DNA of 5,858 bases from assembly GCA_028701945.1 (NCBI GenBank), contig JAQVPT010000235.1, positions 1 to 5,858 of the forward strand, given 5' to 3'. The notes under the pieces are model-generated. The model searched no databases, was not told the origin of the DNA, and saw only the letters and a list, made by a program, of their open reading frames with translations. Origin of the DNA: Bacteroidales bacterium. GTDB taxonomy: Bacteria > Bacteroidota > Bacteroidia > Bacteroidales > ML635J-15. Of the stretch, positions 1 to 5,858 are shown in pieces. Position numbers and translations under genes: made by a program. The stretch's first letter is position 1. Each line of letters opens with the position of its first letter.

Positions 1-1259
1 ATGGTAGTATTTCGGGAGATACCAGTGATGAGGATAGTCATTACAACGAATTTGAAACTGATGCTAACGAAATACCAGTAGGAAACATATTATCTGAATA
101 CCGAACTATTGAAATAGGTAAAGGAAACACGCTCACTGGAAAAGCTGATTATGTACTCCCGTTATTTAAACAAGCTAAATTTGAAGCTGGTTACCAAATC
201 AAATATTCAGCCGAAGACAACAACTATCGGTTTCAAACATTAATTTCAGATGAGTGGGCTGATGACACAACACGAATAAATCCCTATATATATTCAGAAA
301 ATATTCAGTCTGGATATTTAATATTTTCCAATTTTTGGAACAAACTTGGATATCAGTTTGGATTGCGAACCGAATATACTGACAGGTTATTCCATCAAAC
401 CCAAAGCGATAAAAAATGGCAATACAATAAATTTGATTTCTTTCCGTCTGTACACTTATCGTATCAACTTCCTGCAGACATGCAATTGTTAGCAAGTTAC
501 AGCCGTCGTTTAGAGAGACCCAGAGCATGGTATTTAGATCCATTTGTTCAAATAGTTGACCCAAATAATATTCGTCAAGGGAATCCAAATTTAGTGCCTG
601 AATATACCAACTCTTTCGATCTTAGTTTCCAAAAGAAATTTGGAGCAAACTTTGTTTCTTTAGAAGGATATGCACGTCAAACTTACAATAAAATTGACCG
701 TATTACTGAAGTTTACGAATTAGACCCGTCAATTTACGTGATGACTTTTGATAATATTGGTGAGGATCTCTCAATAGGAGGTGAACTAATGGCTAATTTA
801 AATCTTACAAGTTGGTATAATTTGAATGTAAGCGGAACGGTTTATTATTATGAAATAATATCTGAGCAATATAGCTCTAACAATACTATTACGTGGCGAA
901 CTCGTCTAAACAACACTTTTCGATTAAAAAAATCTGGAACAAGTATTCAGGTAGGAGCTTTTTACAGAGGTCCCTCAATTTCGGCACAAAGTCGTAGCGA
1001 AGCAATGTGGATGGCAAATATTGGTGTGAGACAAGAATTCCTTGATAGAAAACTTGCTGTTAGCATAAATGTACGTAATGTATTTTTAACAATGAAACGA
1101 GAATCTATAACAGAGACTCCAAATATATATTCGTATAGCATAAGACAACCTAAAATGCCAATGTTTAACATTTCAGTTACATATAAAATTAATGATTTTA
1201 AGAAAAGAAGTGACAATGGCAGAGAACAAACAATGGAAGGAGCTGATGACGGCATGTAA
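1..1259 (+). CDS. Outer-membrane beta-barrel protein, TonB-dependent receptor type (3' part, start outside window)
   Basis: This is the C-terminal 418 residues of an outer-membrane beta-barrel protein; the first full codon is at base 3 and the frame is open from there to the TAA at 1257-1259. An in-frame TTG at 363 is not the real start, because barrel sequence continues without a break upstream of it. Seen: alternating polar/aromatic beta-strands throughout, a TGKADYVLPL strand near the 5' end, YSRRLERPRAW (window residues 166-176) and GNPNLVPEY (193-201). These are hallmarks of the Bacteroidota barrel family I know as Pfam OMP_b-brl_3 (PF14905), whose members usually carry an N-terminal carboxypeptidase-like and plug region, which would lie outside the window. 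The last strand (MFNISVTYKI) is followed by a polar, charged tail of about 22 residues rather than ending in an aromatic residue, as is common in this family. The substrate cannot be told. No terminator is evident between this gene and the rpmE2 promoter. Confidence 0.9.
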   Translation, partial: GSISGDTSDEDSHYNEFETDANEIPVGNILSEYRTIEIGKGNTLTGKADYVLPLFKQAKFEAGYQIKYSAEDNNYRFQTLISDEWADDTTRINPYIYSENIQSGYLIFSNFWNKLGYQFGLRTEYTDRLFHQTQSDKKWQYNKFDFFPSVHLSYQLPADMQLLASYSRRLERPRAWYLDPFVQIVDPNNIRQGNPNLVPEYTNSFDLSFQKKFGANFVSLEGYARQTYNKIDRITEVYELDPSIYVMTFDNIGEDLSIGGELMANLNLTSWYNLNVSGTVYYYEIISEQYSSNNTITWRTRLNNTFRLKKSGTSIQVGAFYRGPSISAQSRSEAMWMANIGVRQEFLDRKLAVSINVRNVFLTMKRESITETPNIYSYSIRQPKMPMFNISVTYKINDFKKRSDNGREQTMEGADDGM

Positions 1260-1275
1260 AATAGTTGATAATTTG

Positions 1276-1306
1276 TTTGGTAATTAAATAATCATGCTTA
1301 TCTTTG
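1276..1306 (+). promoter_or_regulatory. Bacteroidota-type promoter of rpmE2
   Basis: TTTG at 1276-1279 is followed after 19 bases by TATCTTTG at 1299-1306. This matches the Bacteroidota housekeeping consensus TTTG (-33) and TAnnTTTG (-7) in sequence, and the spacing fits. Transcription would start around 1311-1315, giving a leader of about 30 bases before the rpmE2 start. A second TTTG at 1272-1275 offers an alternative with a 23-base spacer. No operator or riboswitch is visible in the short leader. Confidence 0.72.
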
Positions 1307-1343
1307 CAGCCCAAATGTAGAAAAGTTTTAAAATTTTAAGAAG

Positions 1344-1616
1344 ATGAAAAAAGATATGCATCCTGAAAATTATAGGTTAGTGGCATTTAAAGACATGTCA
1401 AACGATAATGTTTTTATCACTAAATCAACAGCGAATACAAAAGAAACTATTGAAGTAGATGGTGTTGAATATCCATTGTACAAACTTGAGATTTCAAACA
1501 CTTCTCACCCTTTCTATACAGGTAAAATTAAACTTGTTGATACTGCTGGTAGAGTTGATAAATTCCGTAATCGTTACCAAAAACATCTCGACCAAAGAAA
1601 AGAAAGCAAAAACTAG
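1344..1616 (+). CDS. rpmE2: 50S ribosomal protein L31, type B (bL31B)
   Basis: This 90-residue protein is a complete type B L31, a small protein of the large ribosomal subunit that contributes to contacts with the small subunit. Recognisable stretches are MHPENYR (5-11), FKDMSND (15-21), ISNTSHPFYTG (50-60) and VDTAGRVDKFRNRY (65-78), followed by a basic tail. It has no cysteines, so the zinc-binding CxxC motif of type A L31 is absent; this defines the zinc-independent form. The ATG at 1344 is preceded by purine-rich AAGAAG and gives the expected N-terminus. The gene stands alone, with its own upstream promoter and a strong terminator directly after it, which suits a highly expressed single-gene unit. 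In some bacteria the type B paralogue is switched on by zinc limitation; no Zur-like operator is apparent here, so it is more likely the constitutive L31. Confidence 0.97.
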   Translation: MKKDMHPENYRLVAFKDMSNDNVFITKSTANTKETIEVDGVEYPLYKLEISNTSHPFYTGKIKLVDTAGRVDKFRNRYQKHLDQRKESKN

Positions 1617-1632
1617 TTTTCATAATAATATA

Positions 1633-1665
1633 AAAAAAAAGCTCCTTTATTGGGAGCTTTTTTTT
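1633..1665 (+). terminator. Rho-independent terminator after rpmE2
   Basis: The arms GCTCC (1641-1645) and GGAGC (1653-1657) pair around a 7-base loop. They are extended by an A-run (1633-1640) that can pair with the T-run (1658-1665), giving up to 13 bp. The T-run supplies the release tract. The hairpin begins 16 bases after the rpmE2 stop. Because A- and T-runs flank the stem on both sides, it could act in either direction, although no gene on the - strand is seen here. Confidence 0.92.
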
Positions 1666-1672
1666 ATCTTTG
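1665..1672 (+). promoter_or_regulatory. Candidate -7 promoter element of the GlmU-like gene
   Basis: TATCTTTG at 1665-1672 matches the Bacteroidota -7 element TAnnTTTG and is identical to the octamer in front of rpmE2. Its first T is the last T of the preceding terminator tract. A start point near 1677-1682 would give a leader of roughly 15-20 bases before the ATG at 1696. No TTTG stands at the proper -33 distance; that position falls in the GC arm of the terminator. The promoter is therefore only half matched and may be weak. Confidence 0.5.
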
Positions 1673-1695
1673 AAATATATCAATTATATTAAACT

Positions 1696-2862
1696 ATGAA
1701 TATTATCTTATCAGACAAAGAGCTTTATAAGAGCTTTTTACCGCTTACTTATACTCGTTCTGTTGCAGATTATAGAGTTGGAATACTGACTATCAGAGAA
1801 AAGTGGAAAACACTCACAGGAGTAGAGCCAGGCATTATTACAGAACCATATCTCCAAAATAAATATTCGTACTCAATTACTCCTAATTCGATACTTGTTC
1901 AAGCGAATGTAATTCCCAACCAAAACTTTATTTCGTCTCTTAAAAATCTTAAAGAGGCAGCACTAACAAAAAACGGAAAAGTTATTGCTTATACTCTATC
2001 AACTAAAAACATTGATATTATTCCAGAAAACCATATAGAATACAATCAAGACTTAACAATAATACAATCAAATACAGATGTTTTTAGTCTTAATGGTCAG
2101 ATGATTGCAGAAGACTATAATATAATTTGCTCTGGTAGGAAATCTGCCAAACTTTCTTCGACAAATACAGTTTTTGGAAAGCATCCAATCTTTGTTGAAG
2201 ACGGTTGCTTTGTTGAATGTGTAACAATAAACACAAATGATGGTCCTGTTTATATTGGGACAAATGCAAAAATAATGGAAGGCTCGCATATTAGAGGTCC
2301 ATTTGCAATATGTGAAAACTCTGAAATAAAAATGGGAGCCAAAATATATGGATCCACCACAATTGGTCCAGGATGTAAAGTTGGAGGAGAAATAAATAAC
2401 TCTGTATTTTTTGCATTTTCAAATAAAGCTCATGACGGATTTCTCGGAAATGCTGTGATTGGCGAATGGTGTAATATTGGAGCAGATAGCAATAATTCAA
2501 ACCTAAAAAATAATTATGCTATCGTTAAACTTTGGGATTACGAAAGCGAAAGATTTAAGAATACTGGACTACAATTTTGTGGTTTAATGATGGGGGATCA
2601 TTCTAAGTGTGCCATCAATACAATGTTTAATACTGGAACAGTCATAGGAGTTTCTGCAAATATTTTTGGAAGTGGATTCCCTCGTAATTTTATTCCCTCA
2701 TTTTCTTGGGGCGGACATGCTGGTTTAAGCGAATATAAACTTAATACAGCTTTTGATGTGATGGAAAAAGTAATGATGCGTCGGAACATAGAACTTACCC
2801 AAATAGATAAAGACATTTTCGAACATATATTTGAACAAACTTCGGTTTACCGCAAATTCTAA
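1696..2862 (+). CDS. GlmU-like bifunctional UDP-GlcNAc pyrophosphorylase / glucosamine-1-phosphate acetyltransferase (Bacteroidota type)
   Basis: The 388-residue protein has two parts. The N-terminal part carries FLPLTYTRSVADYRVGILTI (14-33) followed by REKW (34-37), the signature of the divergent nucleotidyltransferase domain I know as NTP_transf_4 (PF13562). The canonical GlmU loop GxGTRM is absent. Residues from about 165 to 335 form a left-handed parallel beta-helix of isoleucine/valine hexapeptide turns (VYIGTNAKI, TIGPGCKVG, AVIGEWCNIGA, GTVIGVSANI), typical of acyltransferases. KAHDGFLGNAVIGEWCNIGA (244-263) lines up by eye with the GHLTYLGD...NIGAGT segment of E. coli GlmU, placing His246 where that enzyme has catalytic His363. 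Known of the family: it is annotated as the Bacteroidota form of GlmU, making UDP-N-acetylglucosamine for peptidoglycan and outer-membrane glycolipids in the cytoplasm. The exact substrates here are inferred; a different sugar-1-phosphate is possible. The ATG at 1696 directly precedes the conserved N-terminus. Confidence 0.88.
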   Translation: MNIILSDKELYKSFLPLTYTRSVADYRVGILTIREKWKTLTGVEPGIITEPYLQNKYSYSITPNSILVQANVIPNQNFISSLKNLKEAALTKNGKVIAYTLSTKNIDIIPENHIEYNQDLTIIQSNTDVFSLNGQMIAEDYNIICSGRKSAKLSSTNTVFGKHPIFVEDGCFVECVTINTNDGPVYIGTNAKIMEGSHIRGPFAICENSEIKMGAKIYGSTTIGPGCKVGGEINNSVFFAFSNKAHDGFLGNAVIGEWCNIGADSNNSNLKNNYAIVKLWDYESERFKNTGLQFCGLMMGDHSKCAINTMFNTGTVIGVSANIFGSGFPRNFIPSFSWGGHAGLSEYKLNTAFDVMEKVMMRRNIELTQIDKDIFEHIFEQTSVYRKF

Positions 2863-2870
2863 ACATTTGT

Positions 2871-2950
2871 TCTAAATAAGTGTTTAAATAGTGCTTGCGA
2901 GAAAAGAAACTTACAATCAAGTATTTGAAAACACAACGATACTTATTAGA
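2871..2950 (+). repeat. Degenerate AT-rich repeats upstream of lon (candidate activator half-sites)
   Basis: Three related words occur. TAAATAAGTG (2873-2882) is followed two bases later by TAAATAGTG (2885-2893), a tandem copy lacking one A. ACTTATTAGA (2941-2950) is the reverse complement of TCTAATAAGT and so matches TCTAAATAAGT (2871-2881) apart from one A. Counted from the start point predicted by the sigma-54-like element, they lie near -129 to -107 and -59 to -50, where enhancer-binding activators often bind. The words are AT-rich and degenerate, so chance is a real alternative. Confidence 0.3.
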
Positions 2951-2970
2951 GTTTTCCTACAAGCACAAAG

Positions 2971-2993
2971 TATTGGCACAAGTATTGCCAATA
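2971..2993 (+). repeat. Perfect 8-bp inverted repeat upstream of lon
   Basis: TATTGGCA (2971-2978) and TGCCAATA (2986-2993) are exact reverse complements separated by CAAGTAT. The flanking G2970 and T2994 could add a G-U pair in RNA. No T-run follows, so it is not a normal terminator. The repeat coincides with the candidate sigma-54 promoter, so it could be an operator or simply a by-product of that element. A near-tandem duplication is also present: GCACAAAGTATTG (2963-2975) followed directly by GCACAAGTATTG (2976-2987). Confidence 0.6.
2973..2989 (+). promoter_or_regulatory. Candidate sigma-54 (-24/-12) promoter of lon
   Basis: The sequence TTGGCAC (2973-2979), A, AGTA, TTGC (2985-2988) fits the RpoN consensus YTGGCACG-N4-TTGCW, with departures only at the base after CAC (A for G) and the base after TTGC (C for W). 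The invariant GG (2975-2976) and GC (2987-2988) are separated by exactly 10 bases, as required. A start point near 3000 would give a 44-base leader before the lon ATG. No good TAnnTTTG element competes in this gap. This is a motif match by eye only; it needs an RpoN and an activator in the same genome. Confidence 0.5.
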
Positions 2994-3043
2994 TCTATCT
3001 AAACATTATTACAAACGCTTTAATGCCATTTTGACAGTAAATT

Positions 3044-5497
3044 ATGGGACAAATAAAAAACAACGATCTATTTAACATGATACAGGGAAGCGACGAGCAA
3101 GACACTGACATAATTCCGATAGTTACAAATGTTTTTGACGAAAACGAAAAAGACAAAATATATCCTAACGAAATTCCGATATTGCCATTAAGAAATACCG
3201 TATTATTTCCTGGTGTTGTTATTCCGCTTACCATTGGGCGTGAAAGCTCATCTAAGCTTATTAGAAGTATCCAGAGTGGAACTAAAATATTTGGAGCTGT
3301 ATCTCAAAAACAAGCTGAAGTTGAACAACCAAAACCCGAAGATCTTTATAAAGTAGGAACGATTGCTGAGATACTCAAAGTTATCGAAATGCCCGACAAT
3401 ACAGTATCGGTTATAATACAAGGTAAAAAACGTTTCGAGATTGAAGAAATAACTCAAACAGATCCTTTTTATAAAGCTAAAGTTAGTTATGTGCCTGAAA
3501 ATAAGACAAATTCAGACGATAAAAATTTTCAAGCAATTGTTTCTTCATTAAAAGATTTATCATTAAAAATTGTAAAACTTAGTGCCTCAATTCCTCATGA
3601 AGTGTCATTTGCAATAAAAAATATCGACAACTCTTCTTTTTTGATAAACTTTATCTGTTCAAACAGTGATATTCAGCCTGCTGATAAACAAAAATTGCTT
3701 GAAATTGGAGATATTAGCAAACGAGCTGTAAAATTGTTAGAGTACTTATCAAATCAAGTTCAGATGCTTGAATTAAAATATGATATTCAAACTAAAGTAA
3801 AAAAAGAACTTGATAAGCAGCAAAAAGAGTACTTGCTTCATCAACAAATGAAAACCATACAGCAAGAGCTTGGTGGTGGACCAGCAGAACAAGAGAAAAA
3901 AGAACTTGAAGAACGAGCTTCAAAGAAAAAATGGACTAAAGAAATATCAAATCATTTTGAAAAAGAGTTAAAAAAATTAGACCATTTGAATCCAGCATCT
4001 GCAGAATTTTCGGTTCAAATTAATTATTTACATACCATGCTCGATCTTCCATGGAGTGAATATACAAAAGATAATTTTGATTTAAAAAGAGCGAAAAAAA
4101 TTCTTGATGAAGATCATTATGGCCTCGACAATGTTAAAGACCGAATATTAGAACACTTAGCTGTGCTAAAGCTAAAAGGAGACCTTAAATCGCCTATTTT
4201 ATGTCTTTACGGACCTCCTGGGGTTGGAAAGACATCATTAGGAAAAAGTATTGCTAGAGCTTTAGACAGAAAGTATGTCAGAATGTCACTTGGTGGTGTT
4301 CATGATGAATCTGAAATTAGAGGTCATCGTAAAACTTATATTGGAGCAATGCCAGGACGAATATTGCAAAATATTAAAAAAGCAAAATCATCTAATCCAG
4401 TTTTTGTACTCGATGAAATTGATAAAGTTGGTAGCGATTTTAGAGGAGATCCTTCATCAGCACTACTTGAAGTTTTAGATCCTGAGCAAAACACTGAATT
4501 CCATGATAACTTTCTCGAAGTAGAATACGACTTGTCGAAAGTTATGTTTATTGCTACTGCAAATACAATCTCAACAATTAGCCCTGCACTGCGAGACCGC
4601 ATGGAACTTATTGACGTAAGTGGTTATATCGTTGAAGAGAAATTGCAAATTGCAAAAAAACATCTTATACCAAAGCAATTTGATAATCATGGAATAAATA
4701 ATATTAAAATAAAGATTGAAGATAATGCAATAGTTAAAATTATTGAAGACTATACTCGCGAATCGGGTGTTAGAGGTCTTGATAAAAATATTGCAAAGCT
4801 TTCTCGCCGAATCGCAAGAAAAGTCGGACTTGATGAAGCCATTCCTGAAAAGATCGGAGAAGAACACATAACAGAATATTTGGGAGTTGCCCAGTTCCAA
4901 AAAGAAAAGCATAAAGACGAAGAAATTGCAGGTGTTGTTACTGGACTTGCATGGACTGCTGTAGGTGGAGAAATTCTTTATATCGAAACCAGCTTGTCAA
5001 AAGGTAAAGGTAATTTGACAATTACTGGTAATTTAGGCGATGTAATGAAAGAATCTGCAACAATTGCTCTCGAGTACATTAAATCACATTCTGATATACT
5101 AGAAATTGACGATAAGGTATTTGAAACATGGAATGTTCACCTACACGTACCCGAAGGAGCAATCCCTAAAGACGGACCTTCAGCAGGTATTACAATGGCA
5201 ACAGCACTAGCCTCAGCTTATACGCAACGTAAAATTAAGAAAAACATTGCAATGACTGGCGAAATAACACTAAGAGGAAAAGTATTACCAGTTGGCGGAA
5301 TTAAAGAAAAAATACTTGCTGCTAAACGTGCAGGCATCAACGAAATAATACTTTCCGAAGACAATAAAAAAGACATATCCGAAATTAAAGATATCTATAT
5401 AAAAGGCGTAAAATTCAATTACGTTTCAACAATTCAAGATGTATTAAAAATTGCTTTACTGAAAGAAAAAGTAAAAGATGCAAAAAATCTAGAGTAA
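3044..5497 (+). CDS. lon: ATP-dependent Lon protease (endopeptidase La)
   Basis: This complete 817-residue LonA-type protease assembles into a cytoplasmic ring that unfolds and degrades damaged and regulatory proteins using ATP. The order of parts is: a short polar lead (1-43); the substrate-binding LAN domain starting at EIPILPLRNTVLFPGVVIP (43-61); a helical linker with LELKYDIQTKVKKELDKQQK (242-261); the AAA+ module with Walker A GPPGVGKT (390-397), Walker B VFVLDEID (453-460), sensor-1 ATAN (504-507), SPALRDR with the probable arginine finger (513-519) and sensor-2 GVRGLD (575-580); and the protease domain with catalytic Ser713 in PKDGPSAG (708-715) and Lys756 in GGIKEK (751-756). The Ser-Lys spacing of 43 equals that of E. 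coli Lon (S679, K722). No key residue is missing, and the length is normal for Bacteroidota, slightly longer than E. coli Lon (784). The ATG at 3044 has no clear Shine-Dalgarno. A sigma-54-like promoter lies upstream. Confidence 0.98.
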   Translation: MGQIKNNDLFNMIQGSDEQDTDIIPIVTNVFDENEKDKIYPNEIPILPLRNTVLFPGVVIPLTIGRESSSKLIRSIQSGTKIFGAVSQKQAEVEQPKPEDLYKVGTIAEILKVIEMPDNTVSVIIQGKKRFEIEEITQTDPFYKAKVSYVPENKTNSDDKNFQAIVSSLKDLSLKIVKLSASIPHEVSFAIKNIDNSSFLINFICSNSDIQPADKQKLLEIGDISKRAVKLLEYLSNQVQMLELKYDIQTKVKKELDKQQKEYLLHQQMKTIQQELGGGPAEQEKKELEERASKKKWTKEISNHFEKELKKLDHLNPASAEFSVQINYLHTMLDLPWSEYTKDNFDLKRAKKILDEDHYGLDNVKDRILEHLAVLKLKGDLKSPILCLYGPPGVGKTSLGKSIARALDRKYVRMSLGGVHDESEIRGHRKTYIGAMPGRILQNIKKAKSSNPVFVLDEIDKVGSDFRGDPSSALLEVLDPEQNTEFHDNFLEVEYDLSKVMFIATANTISTISPALRDRMELIDVSGYIVEEKLQIAKKHLIPKQFDNHGINNIKIKIEDNAIVKIIEDYTRESGVRGLDKNIAKLSRRIARKVGLDEAIPEKIGEEHITEYLGVAQFQKEKHKDEEIAGVVTGLAWTAVGGEILYIETSLSKGKGNLTITGNLGDVMKESATIALEYIKSHSDILEIDDKVFETWNVHLHVPEGAIPKDGPSAGITMATALASAYTQRKIKKNIAMTGEITLRGKVLPVGGIKEKILAAKRAGINEIILSEDNKKDISEIKDIYIKGVKFNYVSTIQDVLKIALLKEKVKDAKNLE

Positions 5498-5782
5498 TTG
5501 GATAATATAAATTGTTGAAAAATATTGCCCTGATTACGGCAATGAAAAGATTTTGTACCTTGCACAAACAAAAAATAATTAAAATATCCAATATGTTGTT
5601 TTGCTAACAAGATAAAGTTTGAAATTAAACTTGACAGGTATAATAACAAATAAAATAAGGACAACACATTTTCCAGTTTTGGGGCTATAAAAGAATATTT
5701 TACTGACCATTATATTGATATTTCACTCAGACCATTACAACGAGGCTTGTAAACAAATATAAAAATCCGTAATTTATTAGAC
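5498..5782. other. Intergenic region after lon, no convincing gene
   Basis: These 285 bases are very AT-rich and hold no supported coding region on either strand. They contain a small hairpin (5524-5543), a weak stem AAGTTT/AAACTT (5615-5620 and 5627-5632), a second weak stem TTGTT/AACAA (5596-5600 and 5606-5610), and an 8-base direct repeat GACCATTA (5705-5712 and 5730-5737). TGTACCTTGCA around 5555-5564 resembles a degraded Bacteroidota -7 element. Whether the stretch is a long lon 3' UTR, a small RNA or empty spacer cannot be decided from the sequence. Confidence 0.6.
5524..5543 (+). other. Short hairpin just after lon
   Basis: ATTGCC (5524-5529) pairs with GGCAAT (5538-5543) around an 8-base loop, starting 27 bases after the lon stop; a U-G pair at 5523/5544 may extend it. 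The following bases, GAAAAGATTTTG, do not form a proper T-run. It may stabilise the lon mRNA end or terminate weakly, but it is not a strong terminator. Confidence 0.4.
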
Positions 5783-5785
5783 AAA
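5754..5785 (-). promoter_or_regulatory. Possible minus-strand Bacteroidota promoter
   Basis: Read on the minus strand, TTTG (complement of 5782-5785) is followed after 20 bases by TATATTTG (complement of 5754-5761), matching TTTG / TAnnTTTG with acceptable spacing. Transcription would run leftward from about 5748, antisense to the region after lon and possibly to the lon 3' end. No minus-strand gene is seen to receive it, and in such AT-rich DNA the match could be chance. Confidence 0.2.
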
Positions 5786-5814
5786 AAGAGGTTCAAATTT
5801 GAACCTCTTTTTTT
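5783..5814 (+). terminator. Palindromic Rho-independent terminator
   Basis: Bases 5783-5812 form a perfect 30-bp palindrome. Five A's and GAGGTTC (5788-5794) pair with GAACCTC (5801-5807) and T's, with AAATTT at the centre as the loop; the T-run continues to 5814. The symmetry means it can stop transcription from both sides. It lies 285 bases beyond the lon stop, so it either ends a long lon transcript or an unseen short RNA, or also serves a gene converging from beyond the right edge. The last 44 bases (5815-5858) are too short to assign. Confidence 0.88.
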
Positions 5815-5858
5815 AATGTAGTATGCCTTAATTTTTAATCAGCTTCTAGTTAATTATT

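Noticed and set aside
363..365. TTG as the start codon of the outer-membrane barrel gene
   Set aside because: The same frame is open back to base 3 and encodes barrel strands of the same family, so the true start is outside the window.
962..1255. 97-codon open frame on the minus strand
   Set aside because: It is fully inside the outer-membrane barrel gene, which has clear family motifs; this is a shadow frame.
2891..3034. Open frame of 47 codons starting with GTG and ending in TGA just before lon
   Set aside because: It has no ribosome binding site, an uncommon start codon, no recognised sequence, and lies across the promoter candidate of lon. A frame of this length is only mildly unlikely by chance in this DNA.
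3031..3036. TTGACA just before the lon start
   Set aside because: It lies 7 bases from the ATG, so no -10 element or transcript start could fit behind it.
5631..5644. TTGACA and TATAAT, the two E. coli sigma-70 hexamers, next to each other
   Set aside because: They are only 2 bases apart instead of about 17, and Bacteroidota use a different promoter consensus, so this is a coincidence.
5434..5667. 77-codon minus-strand frame overlapping the lon 3' end
   Set aside because: Its N-terminal half is a phenylalanine/leucine-rich product of AT-rich spacer, the rest is antisense to lon, and it has no recognisable family.
5654..5752. Open stretch of about 32 codons (containing GAIKEYFTDHYIDISLRPL) that looks protein-like
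   Set aside because: There is no start codon in the frame, a stop lies directly before it, and I recognise no family. It could be a relic of a gene but this cannot be supported.

Overview
The window is AT-rich and almost fully coding on the + strand. The gene content points to a member of the Bacteroidota: the C-terminal part of an outer-membrane beta-barrel protein of the TonB-dependent-receptor type, a cysteine-free type B ribosomal protein L31, the Bacteroidota-type GlmU-like sugar nucleotidyltransferase/acyltransferase, and a Lon protease. The promoter signals agree, because two TATCTTTG octamers match the Bacteroidota -7 consensus TAnnTTTG. Start codons lack strong Shine-Dalgarno sequences, which is usual in this phylum. 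I cannot name a genus.

Layout: 1-1259 is the 3' part of the outer-membrane barrel gene, whose start lies outside the window. 1260-1343 holds a good Bacteroidota promoter for rpmE2 (1344-1616). rpmE2 ends in a strong hairpin terminator (1633-1665). The T-tract of that terminator runs directly into a second TATCTTTG element serving the GlmU-like gene (1696-2862). The 181-bp gap 2863-3043 before lon carries a candidate sigma-54 (-24/-12) promoter inside a perfect inverted repeat, with AT-rich repeats upstream that could be activator sites. lon (3044-5497) is complete, with all ATPase and Ser-Lys protease residues present. The last 361 bp contain no convincing gene; they hold a small hairpin just after lon and a perfect 30-bp palindromic terminator at 5783-5812.

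The genes are mostly housekeeping: nutrient uptake or surface function, translation, UDP-GlcNAc supply for the cell envelope, and protein quality control. Each seems to have its own transcription signals rather than forming one tight operon. No mobile element, CRISPR array, tRNA or rRNA was seen. The most unusual signal is regulatory: the sigma-54-like promoter in front of lon.
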